From: Luscinia megarhynchos
Lineage: Eukaryota > Chordata > Aves > Passeriformes > Turdidae
Assembly (NCBI GenBank): GCA_034336665.1
Contig: JAPFBE010000082.1
Span: forward strand, 62,001-126,000
Reading direction: 5' to 3'
DNA length: 64,000 nucleotides
Shown here: positions 32,501-44,560 of the stretch, piece by piece
Layout: each line of letters opens with the position of its first letter
How positions within the stretch are numbered: position 1 is the first letter of the stretch
Notes under the pieces: generated by a model
What the model was told of the DNA's origin: nothing
Seen by the model: the letters and a program-made list of their open reading frames with translations, nothing else
The model's database searches: none
Position numbers and translations under genes: made by a program

Positions 32501-33020
32501 CCGTGGGTGATGTGCAGAAAGGCCCTCGCGGTTGCCTCTGGGTGTGCCGCCAGCGGCCGGCCCACCCGTGGGTGGGCGTGCAGAAGAGGTTCGCGTGTTG
32601 CCTCTGGAGTGTGCGCACGGCGGCCTACCCGGTGGGTGAAGCGTGCAGAAGGGCCCTCGCGGTTTCCACCCTGGTGTGGCGTAGCGACCAACCCACCCGT
32701 GGGTGGCGTGCAGAGCGATTTCGCGTGTGCCTCTGGGTGTGCGCTTCAGGCCCGACCAACGTGTGTGGGGCGTGCAGAACTGTTTGCGATGTGGCTCTGG
32801 GATGTGCCGCCAGGGCGGTAGCCGTGAAGCGTGCAGAAGAGCCTGCGTTTGCCCCTGGTTGTACCGCCCGGCGAGACACCGTGTGATGTGGTGCATGAAG
32901 AGCCTGCGGTTGCCTCTGCTTACATTGTGCCGCCACGGCGGCCCACCCGTTGTTGGGTGTGCAGAAGGGCCTGCGTTTACCTCTGGGTGTGCGCTACGGC
33001 CAGCCCACCGTGGGTGGGCG
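29590..33020 (+). repeat. 1.72-kb higher-order block, about two copies
   Basis: Landmarks repeat in order at a spacing of about 1,704-1,724 bp: CCAGTGG...GCAGAAGGCCCTGCATTTGCC (29643 and 31347), AGCAGCGGT followed by CTGCTTGTGGCTCTGGG, GCTTACCCGTGGGTG (about 30013 and 31724), GATGGGTTT (30265 and 31989) and TTGCAGGCGGGCCC / TTGCCAAGGCGGGCCC. A partial related copy precedes it near 28270-28500, at a spacing of about 1.88 kb. Confidence 0.7.
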
Positions 33021-36000
33021 TGCAGAAGGCCTGCAGTTTCTTCTGGGTTGGCTCTAGCGACCAGCTTACCCGTGGGTGGGGCGTGCAGAACTGTTCGCGT
33101 GTGCCTCTGGGTGTGTCGCACGCGGCGGCCCACCCGTGGAGTGAAGGCGTGGAGAACTGTTTGCGGTGTGCCTCTGGGTGTGCGCCGCCCGGCCACGACC
33201 CACCGGTGGTGGCAGCCGAAGAACCCTGCGGTTGCCTCTGGGTGCTATGCGCGGTCTGGGCCACCAGTGGGTGTCGCGTGCAGAAGGGCCTGCCGGTTGC
33301 CCTCTGAGTGTGCAGCAGCGAGGCGTGACACCGTGGGTGGGGCGTGCAGAACTGTTTGCTTGTGGCTCTGGGTGTGCGCGCCCGGCGGCCCACCGATGAG
33401 AGCGTGCAGAAGGGCCTGCGGTTTCCCTCTGGGTCGCGCCCTTACACGGCCGGCCACCACCGTGGGTGAAGCGTGCAGAAAAGGGTCTGCGGTTGCCTCT
33501 GGGTGTGCGGCCCACGGCGAGCCTACCCGTGGGTGAGAGTGCAGAAGGGCCTCGCGGTTGCCTCTGAGTGTGCCGCCACGGCCAACCCACCGTGGGTAGG
33601 CGTGCAGAAACGCAGTCTGCTTCTATGAGGTTGGCCTTAGCGACCAGCTTACCACGAGTGGGTGGGCGTGCAGAACTGTTTGCATGTGCCTTTTGGGTGT
33701 GCGCTTCGGCCGCGGCCCACCCGATGGAGTGGCGTGCAGAACTGTTTTCGCGTTGCCTCTGGGTGTACTGCGCCCGCGGCCCGGCCCACCCAGGGTGAAG
33801 CGTGCAGAACTGTTCTTAGCGTGTTATTGCCTCTCTGGGTGTGCCTCCGCGGCGGCCCACCCGTCGGGTCGGCGATGCAGAAACCTCGCGGTTGCCTCTG
33901 GGTGTGTTGCGCGGCGGCTCCATCAGTGGGTAGGCGTGCAGAAAGGGCCTGCCGTTTGCCTCTGGCCAGCGGCGCGTATGGCGGCCCACCTGTGATAATG
34001 GGCGTGCGAGAAGGCCCTCGCGTTTGCGACTGGGTGTGCGCTTCTGGCCGACCAACGTGTTTGGAAGCGTGCAGAACTGTTTTCGCGTGTGGCTCTGGGT
34101 GTGCCGCCAGGGCGACGCCAACCGATGAATTGGAGCGGCGTGCAGAAGAGGCCTGCGTTTGCCCTGGTTGTGCCGCCCGCGGCCGGAGCCCACCACCGAT
34201 GGCGTAGTGCAGAAAGGGCCTGCGGTTTACCCTACTGCTTGTGCATGCGGCGGCCCACCCGTTGGTGGGTGTACAGAAAGGCCCTCGCGGTTGCCTCTGG
34301 GTGTGCAACACGAGCGGCTTCTACCGTGGGTGGGTGTGCAGAAGGGCCACGCAGTTTCTTCTGGGTTGGCCTTAGCGACCGAGCTCACCCGTGGGTGGGC
34401 GTGCAGAAGGGCCTGCGAGTTTGCCCCTGGTTGTGCAGCCAGGACCGGCCCACCGTAGGTAGGCGTGGAGAAAGGCCTCGCGTTTTGCCTCTGGGTGTGC
34501 GCCGCGCGGCCGGCCCACCCGTGGGTGGGCGATGCCAGAAGGGCCTCGCGGTTTCCTCACAAGATTAGCGCCGCCATGGCGGCCCATACCCGGTGGTGGC
34601 GTGCAGAGGAGTCTGCGGTTGCCTCTGGGTTTTCACGCAGCGGTCGGCCCACCCGTGGGTGAAAGCGTGCGAGAACTATTTCCAGCGTGTTCCTCTGGGT
34701 GCCGCCCGCGGCCGACACCATGGGTGGGCGATGCAGAGGGGCTAGGAGTTGCCTCTGGGTGTGTTGCTTCTGACCCGGCTCATCAGTGGGTGGAAGCGTG
34801 CAGAAGGGAGGGCCTGCGAGTTTGCCTCTGGGTGTGCCGCGCGCGGAATCGCCCTGGCCGTATGCGTGGTAGAAGCCCTGCGGTTCGCGTCTGGAATTGA
34901 TTACGCTTCACGGCTGCCCCAACCTTATTATTGAAGGCGTGCAAAGAACTGTTTCGCGTGTGCCTCTTGGTGTGCGCCACGGCCGGCCACCGGTGGTTGG
35001 AAGCGTTCAGAAGGGCCTGCGGTTGCCTCTGGGTTTTTCGCCCGCGGCGAACTCCGATGGAATCGGCGTGCAGAAGGGCCTGCGGTTGCCTCTGGGTGTG
35101 CCGCCCGCGGCCGGCCCACCCGTTGGTGGAGTGTGCAGAAGAGCCCTGCTGTTGCCTCTGGAGTGTGCAGCCCGCGGCCGGCCTACCGGTGGTGAAGTGC
35201 AGAAGGGCCTGCGGTTGCCTCTAGGTGTGCCGCCCACGGCCAGCCCACCGTGGGTGAAGCGTGCGAAAGAACCTGCAGTTTCTTCTGGAGTTGGCCATAG
35301 CGACCAGCTTTCCGTGGGTGGGCGTGCAGAACTGTTCATTGTGCCTCTGGGTGTGCGCACGGCCCGGCCCACCGATGGGTAAGGCGTGCCAGAACTGTTC
35401 GCGTGTGGCTCTGGGTGTGCATACGGTCACGACCCACCGATGGGTGAGCGTGCACAACTGTTTGCGTGTGGCTGCGGGTTATTGCGCCACGGCGGCCCAC
35501 CGTGGGTGAGCGTGCAAAAGACCCTGCGGTTGCCTCTGGCTGTGCCGCTGCAACCCGACCCACCTGTGTGTGGAAGAAGTGCAGAAGAACCTGCGGTTGC
35601 CTCTGGAGTGTGCGCCCGGCCGGCCCACCCGTGGTGGCGTGCAGAAGGCCCTGCGTTTGCCCTGGGTGTGCCGCCTCCGGTCCGCCCACCTGTGGGTGAA
35701 GTGCAGAAGAACCTGCATTTTCTACTGGGTTGGCCTTAACCACCAGCTTACCGTGGGTGGGCGTGCAGAACTGTTCGCGTGTGCCTCTGGGTGTGCGCCC
35801 GCGGCGGCCCACCGATGGGTGGGCGTGCAAGAACTGTTCTGCGTGTGCCTCTGGGTGTGCCGCCCACGGCGGCCCACCCGTGGGTGAAGCGTGAAGTAGA
35901 GGCCTGCATTTTTCCCTGGGTGTGCGCCACGGCCCGGCACACCCGTTAGTGAGGTATTAATAGAAGGCCCTGCGTTTGCCTCTGGAGTGTGCAGCCCGCG

Positions 36001-39000
36001 GCCAGCCCACCCGTGGGTGGGCGTGCAGAAGAGCCTGCATTTTTCTTCTGGGTTGGCGCTTAGCGACCAGCTTACCCGTGGGTGGGCGTGCAGAACTGTT
36101 TGCATGTGCCTCTGGGTGTGCCACCACGGCCGGCCCACCCGATGGGTGGGCGTGCAGATCTGTTTGCGTGTGCCTCTGGGTGTGCCTTCTGACCCGGCCC
36201 ACCCGTGGGTGAGCGTACAGAAAAGCCTGCGGTTGCCCCTGAGTGTTTAGCCCGCGGCGGGCCCACCGTGGGTGAGGCGTGCAAAAGGAATCGCGGTTGC
36301 CTCTGGGTTGGCGCAGCGACCAACCCTGCGTGTAGGTGGGCGTGCAAGAACTGTTTCGCGTGTGCCTCTGGGTGTGCCGCTGCGGCGGCAAACCGGTGGG
36401 TGGGCGTGCAGAACTGTTTTCGCGTGTGGCTCTGGGTGTGCCGCCACGGCGGCCCACCGATGAGTGGAGCGTGCAGTAGGACTGCATTTTCCCCTGGGTG
36501 TGCCGCCCGGCGGCCCACCGTGGGTGGCGTGCAGAAGGGGCCTGCAGTTTCTTCTGGAGTTGGCATAGCGACCAGCCCACCCGTGGGTGGGCGTGCAGAA
36601 CGTGTTCGCGTGTGCCTCTGGGTTTGCCGCCGCGGCCCGGCCCACCCGTGGGTGGGGGTGCAGAAGAGCCTGCGGTTGCCCCCTAGTTGTTACGCGCCAC
36701 TCGCGGGCCCACCGTTGTTGGGTGTGCAGGCGGCCCTGCGGTTGCCTCTGGATGTGCAGCGCGGCCAGCCCACCGATGGGTAGGCGTGCGAAAGAGCCTG
36801 CAGTTTCTTCTGGGTTGGCCTTAGCGACCAGCTTACCACGTGGGTGGAGGCGTGCAGAACTTGTTGCGTGTGCCTCTGGGTGTGCATACGGCGGCCCACC
36901 GGTGGAGTGGCGTGCAGAACTGTTCGCGTTGCCTCTGGGTGTGCCGCCCGCGGCCGGCCCACCGTGTGTGAAGCGTGCAGAAGGGCCTGCGGTTGCCTCT
37001 GAGTGTGCAGCCCGCGGCGGCCTGCGATGGGTGAAGCGTGCAGAAGGGCCTGCTGTTGCCTTTGGGTGTGCATACGGCCGACCCACTTTCGATGGAGTGG
37101 CGTGCAGAAGGGTTTCGCGGTTGCCTCTGGGTGTGTTGCCGCGGCGGGCCCACCGTGGGTGGGCGTGCAAGCTGTTTCGCGGTGTGCCTCTGGGTGTGCC
37201 TCCGCGGCCGGCCCACCCGTGGGTGGGGCGTGCAGAAAGAGCCTCGCGGTTGCCTCTGGGTTGGCCTTAGCGACCAACCCACCGTGGGTGGGGCGTGCAG
37301 AACTGTCTGCATGTGCCTCTGGGTGTGTCGCCCGCGGCCGGCCCACCGATGGGTGGGCGTGCAGAACTGTTTGCGTGTGGCTCTGGGTGTGCCGCCCGCG
37401 GCCGTACCTACCCTACGTGGGGCGTGCAGAAGGGCCTGCGGTTTCCTCTGGGTTGGCGCAGCGACCAACCCATCCGTGGGGAATGAAGTGCAGAACTGTT
37501 TGCGTGTGGCTCTGGGTGTTATTGCAGCCACGGCCGGCCCACCGATGGGTGGGCGTGCAGAAGGGCCTGCGTTTGCCTCTGGGTGTGCACGCCCGCGGCC
37601 GACCACCGATGGGTGAGGCGTGCAAGAAGAGTTTCGCGTGTGCCTCTGAGTGTGCATACGGCGGCCCACCCGTGGGTGAAGTACAGAAGAATTTCGCGTT
37701 TGCCTCTGAGTGTGCACGCCCGCGGCGGGAGTACCGTGGGTGGGAGGTGCAGAAGGGCCTGCGATTTCCTCTGGGTTGGCCGCAGCGACCAACCCACCCG
37801 TGGAATAGGCGTGCAGGAAACGGTTTCGCGTGTGCCTCTGGGTGTGCCTCCGCGGCCGGCCCACCCGTGGGTGAAGTGCGAAGAACTCTGCGGTTGCCTC
37901 TGGGTGTGTTGCCGCGGCGGCACATCAGTGGTGTCGTGCAGAAAGGCCTACCGATTTGCCTCTGGCTGTGCACTTCGACGACTTAACCCGTGATAGGCGG
38001 GCAGAACTGTTTCGCGTGTGGCTCTGGGTGTGCGCCCGCGGCGGACCACCGATGGGTGGGCGTGCAGAAAGGGCCAGCGGTTGCCCTTGGTTGTGCCGCC
38101 ACTGCCGGCCCACCCATGTGTGGGCGTGCAGAAGGCCTGCGGTTGCCTCTGCTTGTGCCCGGCACGTCCGGCCCACCAGGATTAGTGGGTGTACAGAAGA
38201 GCCTCACGGTTGCCTCTGGGTGGTGTGCAGCCCGGCCGACTACCGTGGAGTGGGAGTTCAGAAGGGCCTGCGGTTTGCCTCTGGGTGTGCACGCCGGCCA
38301 GCCACAAGTGGTTGATAGCGTGCAGAAGGCCCTGCAGTTGCCTCTGGGTGTGCAGCAGCGGGCGGCCTACCGTGGGTGGGCGTGCAGAACTGTTTGCTTG
38401 TGGCTCTGGGTGTGCCGCCCGGCCGGCCCACCCGTGAGGTGGGCGTGCAGAGGGGCTTCGCGGTTGCCTCTGGGTGTGTTGCCCGCGGCGGCTCATCAGT
38501 GGGTGAAGTGCAGAAGGGCCGCAGTTGCCTCTGGGTGTGCAGCCGCGACCGGCCCACCGATGGGTGGGCGTGCAGGAGCCTCGCGATTTGCCCTGGGTGT
38601 GCCGCCAAAGGCCGACCCACCGATGGGAGAGCGTGCAGAAGGGCCTGCGATTTCCTCTGGGTCGCCGCCCGCGTCCGGCCCACCACGTGGGTGGGCGTGC
38701 AGAAAGAGATCTCGCGGTTGCCTCTGGGTTTTCGCATAGCGGCCGGCCCACCCGTGGGTGGGCGTGCAGAATTATTGCGTGTTCCTCTGTGTGCGTGCCA
38801 CGGCCGGCCCACCCGATGGAGTGGGCGTGCAGAGAGCTTCGCGGTTGCCTCTGGGCGTGTTGCCACGGCGGCTCATCGAGTGGGTGGGCGTGCAGAAAGG
38901 CCTGTGGTTGCCTCTGGGTGTCGCGGCCACGGCGGCCCACCCGTAAATAGGCGTGCAGAAGGGCCTGCGGTTGCCCCTGGGTGTGCCGCCACAGTCTGCC

Positions 39001-42000
39001 CACCTGTGGGTAGGCGTGCAGAAAAACCCCTGCGGTTGCGTCTGGGTGTGCCGCTTCTGACGCCCTTAACCTTATTATGGGGCGTGCAGAACTGTTTGCG
39101 TGTGCCTCTGGGTTTTGCCGCCGCGGCGGCCCACCGATGGGTGAAGCGTGCAGAAAGAACTTCTGCGGTTGCCTCTGGGTGTGCGCCCGCGGAAGCCCAC
39201 CAGTTGGTGGGTGTGCAGAAGGCCCAGCGGTTGCCTCTGGGTGTGCAGCCCGCGGCGGCCTACCGATGGAGTGGGGAGTGCAGAAGGGCCTCGCGGTTGC
39301 CTCTGGGTGTGCGCCCGCGTCCAGCCCACCCGTGGGTGGGGCGTGCAGAAGAACCTGCAGTTTCTTCTGGGTTGGCGCAATGACCAGCTTAACCCGTGGT
39401 TGGGGCGTGCAGAACTGTTTGCATGTGCCTTTGGGTGTGCGCTACCGCCGGCCCACCCATGGGTGAAGCGTGCAAGAACTGTTTGCGTGTGGCTCTGGAG
39501 TGTGCCGCCCACGGCCGGCCAACCCGTCGGTGTGAGGCGTGAAGAAGGGCCTGCTTTTCCCCTGGGTGTGCCGCCGGTAGGCCCACCCGGGGTGATGAAG
39601 CGTGCAAGAAGGGTTTGCGGTTTCCTCTGGTTTGGCCTTAGCGACCAACCCACCCGTGGGTAGGCGTGCAGAACTGTTTGCGTGTGGCTCTGGGTGTGCC
39701 GCTCACGGCCGGCCCACCCGTGGGTGAAGTGCAGAAGGGCCCTGCGGTTGCCTCTGGGTGTGCCGCCCGGCCGACCCACCCTGGGTGGGCGTGCAGAACT
39801 GTTTGGGTGTGCCTCTGGGTGTGTGCATACGGCGGCCCACCCGATGGGTGAAGCGTGCAGAAAGGGCCAGCGGTTGCCCCTCTGGGTGTGTTGCCGCGGC
39901 GGCTCATCAGTGGGTGGGGAGTGCAGAAGGGCCTGCGATTTGCCTCTGGCTGTGCAGCTAGGGCCGACCCACCTGTGATATTAAGGATGCAGAAGGGCCT
40001 GCGCGGTTGCCTCTGGGTGTGCATACCCGCGGAAGCCCACCCGTGGGTGAAGCGTGCAGAAGAGCCTCGCGGTTGCCCCTGAGTGTGCGCCCGCGGTCAG
40101 CCACCTGTGGGTGAGGCGTGCAGAAGCGCCCTGCGGTTGCGTCTGGGTGTGCGCTTCGGCCGACCAGCGTGTGTGTGCGATGCAGAACTGTTTCGCGTGT
40201 GGCTCTGGGTGTGCCGCCACGGCGGCCCACCGTGGGTGAAGCGTGCAGAAGGGCCTGCGGTTGCCACTAGTTGTGCCGCCCGCGGCGGGCCACACCGATG
40301 GGTGAAGTGCAGAAAGAGCCTACATTTTCCCCTGGGTGTGCCGCCCGGCCGGCCCACCCGTTAGTGGGTAGTACAGAAAGGCCCTCGCGGTTTGCCTCTG
40401 GGTGTGCAGCCACGGCCAGCCCACCCGTGGGTGAAGGCGTGCAGAGAAAGAACCTGCAGTTTCTTCTGGAGTTGGCGCAAAGACCAGCTTACCGTGGGTG
40501 GGTGTGCAGAACTGTTTCGCGTGTGCCTCTGGGTGTGCCGCCACCGCCCGGCCCACCCGTGGAGTGGCGATGCAGAACTGTTTCGCGATTTGCCTCTGGG
40601 TGTGCATACGGCCGACCCACCCGTGGGTGAGCGTGCAGAAGAGCCTGCTTTTCCCCTGGGTGTGCACGCCCGCGGTAGAGGCCACCCGTGTGTGGGCGTG
40701 CAGAAGGGCCTGCGGTTGCCTCTGAGTGTGCCGCCCGCGGCCGGCCCACCCGTGGGTGAAGCGTGCAGAAGGGTTTCGCGTTAGCCTCTGGAGTGTGCAT
40801 ACGGCCGGCCTACGCGTGGGTGAGGCGTGCAGAAGGGCCTGCACTGTTGCCTTTGGGTGTGCCGCCCGCGGCCCGGCCCACTCGTGGGTGAAGCGTGCAG
40901 AAGGGTTTCGCGGTTGCCTCTGGGTGTGTTGCGGCGGCGGAGGGCAACCGTGGGTGGCGTGCACAACTGTTTCGCGTGTGCCTCTGGGTGTGCCTCCACG
41001 CCCGGCCCACCCGATGGGTGAAGGCGTGCAGAAAAGAGCCTGCGGTTGCCTCTGGGTTGGCATAGCGACCAACCCACCCGTGGGTGAAGTGCAGAACTGT
41101 TTGCGTGTGGCTCTGGGTGTGTATTAAGCCACAGCCCGGCCCACCGATGGGTGAAGCGTGGAGAACTGTTGCCTTTGGCTCTGGGTGTGCCGCCCACGGC
41201 CCGGCCCACCCGTGGGTGGAAACGTGCAGTAGGGCCTACATTTTTTCCCCTGGATGTGCGCGCCGCGGCGGCACACTCGTTGGTGGAGTGTGCAGAAGGC
41301 CCTGCGTTTGCCCTCTGGATGTGCAGCCACGGCCAGCCCACCCGTGGGTGGGCATGCAGAAACATGTTGCGTGTGCCTCTGGGTGTGCCGCCCGCGGCGG
41401 CCTACCCTACGATGAAGTGCAGAAGGGCCTCGCGATTGCTTCTGGGTTGGCGCAATGACCAACCCACCCGTGGGTGGGCGTGCAGAACTGTTTGCGTGTG
41501 GCTCTGGGTGTGCGCCACGGCCCGGCCCCACCGTGGGTGAAGCGTGCAGAAGGGCCTGCGTTTGCCTCTGGGTGTGCCGCCACGGCCGGCCCACCCCTGG
41601 AGTGAGCTTGCAGAAGGGTTTGCGTGTGCCTCTGAGTGTGCATACGGCCGGCCCACCCGTGGGTGGGGCGTGCAGAAGAGTTTCGCGTTTGCCTCTGAGT
41701 GTGCGCCCACGGCCCGGCCTACCGTCGGCGAGCGTGCAGAAGGGCCTCGCGGTTCCCTTTGGGTTGGCATAGCGACCAACCCACCTGTAGGTGGGCGTGC
41801 AGAGCGGTTTCGCGTGTGCCTCTGGCTGTGCCGCTCTGGCCGGCCCACCTGTGTATTGAAGTGCAGAAGGCCCTGCGGTTGCGACTGGGTGTGCGCTTCA
41901 CGGCCCGGCCTACCGATGGGTGGGGCGTGCAGAAGGGCCTCGCGGTTGCCCCTGGTTTATTGCCGCCCGCGGTGGAAGCCCACCACGTGTGTGGCGTGCA

Positions 42001-42189
42001 GAAGGGCCTGCGGTTGCCTCTGCTTGTGCCGCCCACGGCCGGCCCACCCGTTGGTAAGGTGTACAGAAGGCCCTGCGTTTCCCTCTGGGTGTGCAGCCAC
42101 GGCCGACTACCACGTGGGTGGGAGTGCAGAAGGGCCTGCGGTTACCTCTGGGTGTGCCGCCCGCGGCCAGCCCACCCGTGGGTGGAAGT

Positions 42190-44560
42190 GCAGAAAAGCT
42201 TCGCGGTTTCCTCTGGGTTGGCCATAGCGACCAGCTTACCCGTGGGTGGGGCGTGCAGAGCGGTTTGCGTGTGCCTCTGGGTGTGCATGCGGCCGGCCCA
42301 CCCCTGGGTGGGCGTGCAGAACTGTTTGCCTGTGCCTCTGGGTGTGCCTCCCGCGGCCGGCCCACCCGTGGGTGAGGCGTGCAGAAATGCCTGCGGTTGC
42401 CTCTGGGTGTGTTGCCGCGGCCGGCTCATCCAGTGGGTGGAGGCGTGCAGAAGGGCCTCGCGGTTGCCTCTGGCTGTGCGCTTCGGCCCGACCCACCTGT
42501 TTGTGGAAGCGTTCAGAAGGCCCTGCGGTTCGCGACTGGGTGTGCCTTCGGCCGACCAACCGTGTGTGAAGCGTGAAGAACTGTTTGCGTGTGGCTCTGG
42601 GTGTGCGCCCACGGCCCGACCAACCACGATGGGTGGAGGCGTGCAGAAGGGCCTGCGTTTGCCCCTGGTTTGTGCCGCCCGGTGGGCCCACCCGATGTGT
42701 GGGGAGTGCAGAAGGGCCTGTGGTTTACCTCTGCTTGTGCCCCCGCGGCCCGGCCCACCCGTTGGTGGGTGTACAGAAAACCCTACGGTGGCCTCTGGGT
42801 GTGTAACCCGGCCGGCCTACCCGTGGGTGGGGAGTGCAGAAGGGCCTCGCGGTTGCCTCTGGGTGTGCCGCCCGCGGCCAACCCACCCGTGGGTGAGGCG
42901 TGCAGAAAGAACCTGCAGTTTCTTCTGGGTTGGCGCTTAAGGACCAGCTTACCACGTGGGTGCGTGCAGAAGGAGCCTGCATTTGCGCCTGGTTGTGCAG
43001 CCAGGACCGGCCCACCCGTGGGTGAGGCGTGCAGAAAGAACCTCGCGGTTGCCTCTGGGTTTCACATCCCGCGGTCGGCCCACCGTGGGTGGGGCGTGCA
43101 GAACTATTTGCGTGTTCCTCTGGGTGTGCGTTACGGCCCGGCCCACCCGATGGGTAGGCGTGCAGAAGGGCCTGTGGTTGCCCCTGAGTGTGCGCCGCGG
43201 TCGGCCTACCTGTGGGTGGGCGTGCAGAAGAGCCCTGCGAATCGCGTCTGGGTGTGCGCTTCTGACACGGCCAACCCGATGGGTGGAGAGGCGTGCAGAA
43301 GGAGCCTGCGGTTGCTCTAGTTGTGCGCCCGCGGCGGAGCCCACCCGTGGGTGGAAACAGGTGCAGAATAGCCTGCATTTTCCCCTGGGTGTGCCGCCCA
43401 CGGCCGGCCCACCCGTTGGTGAGTGTGCAGAAGGCCCTCGCGATTAAGCCTCTGGATGTGCAGCGCGGCCAGCCCATGCGTGGGTGGGGCGTGCAGAAGG
43501 GGCCTGGAATTTCTTCTGGGTTGGCATGGCGACCAGCTTACCCGTGGGTGGGCGTGCAGAACTGTTTCGCGTGTGCCTCTGGGTGTGCGCGCGGCCGGCC
43601 CACCCATGGGTGGCTGAGCAGAACTGTTCGCGGTTGCCTCTGGGTGTGCCCGCCCGGCCCGACCCACCCGTGGGTGAAGCGTGCAGAAGGGCCTGCTTTT
43701 CCCCTGGGTGTGCCCGCGTAAAGGTAGGGCCACCCGTGTGTGAAGCGTGCAGAAGGGCCTGCGGTTGCCTCTGGAGTGTGCGCCACGGCCCGGCCCACCC
43801 GTGGTAGGCGTGCAGAAGATTTCGCGTTAGCCTCTGAGTGTGCCTCCCGCGGCCCGACCTGCGATGGGTGGAGGCGTGCAGAAGAGCCTGCTGTTGCCTT
43901 TGGGTGTGCAGCCCACGGCGGCCCACTTTCGTGGGTGGCGTGCAGAAGGGTTCGCGGTTGCCTCTGGGTGTGTTGCCCGGCGGAGCCCACCCGTGGGTGA
44001 GGCGTGCACAACTATTTCGTGTGCCTCTGGGTGTGCCTCCCGCGCCCGGCCCACCCGTCGGGTGAGGCGTGCAGAAAGAAACCTCGCGGTTGCCTCTGGG
44101 TTGGCGCAGCGACCAACCCACCCGTGGGTGGGCGTGCAGAACTGTTTGCGTGTGCCTCTGGGTGTGCATACGGCGGCCCACCCGTGGGTGGAGGCGTGCA
44201 GAACTTGTTTGCGTGTGCCTCTGGGTGTGCCTCCACGGCCCGGCCCACCCGTGGAGTGGGCGTGCAGAAGAACCTGCGGTTGCCTCTGGGTGTGTTGCCG
44301 CGGCGGCTCATCAGTGGGTGGAAGCGTGCAGAAGGGCCTCGCGGTTGCCTCTGGCTGTGCGCTTCTGACCGACCAACCCGTGTGTGAGGCGTGAAAGAAC
44401 TGTTTGCGTGTGGCTCTGGGTGTGCGCCCACGGCCGGCCAACCCGTGGGTGAGGCGTGCAGAGAGCCTCGCGGTTGCCCTGGTTGTGCCGCCCACGTCCG
44501 GCCCACCCGTTGGTGGGTGTACAGAAACCCTGCGATTGCCTCTGGGTGTGCAGCCCGCGG
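42190..44560 (+). repeat. 1.88-kb spaced pair of similar satellite segments
   Basis: The segments near 42190-42780 and 44072-44560 share a series of rare variants in order: GTGTGCCTCC, GTTGCCGCGG, GGCTCATC...AGTGGGTGGA, CTCTGGCTGTGCGCTTC, GACCAACC...GTGTGTGA with GCGTGAAGAACTG or GCGTGAAAGAACTG, and CCCGTTGGTGGGTGTACAGA. The offset is about 1,880-1,885 bp. Related cassettes occur near 33840, 37830 and 49950 at irregular distances. Confidence 0.6.
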
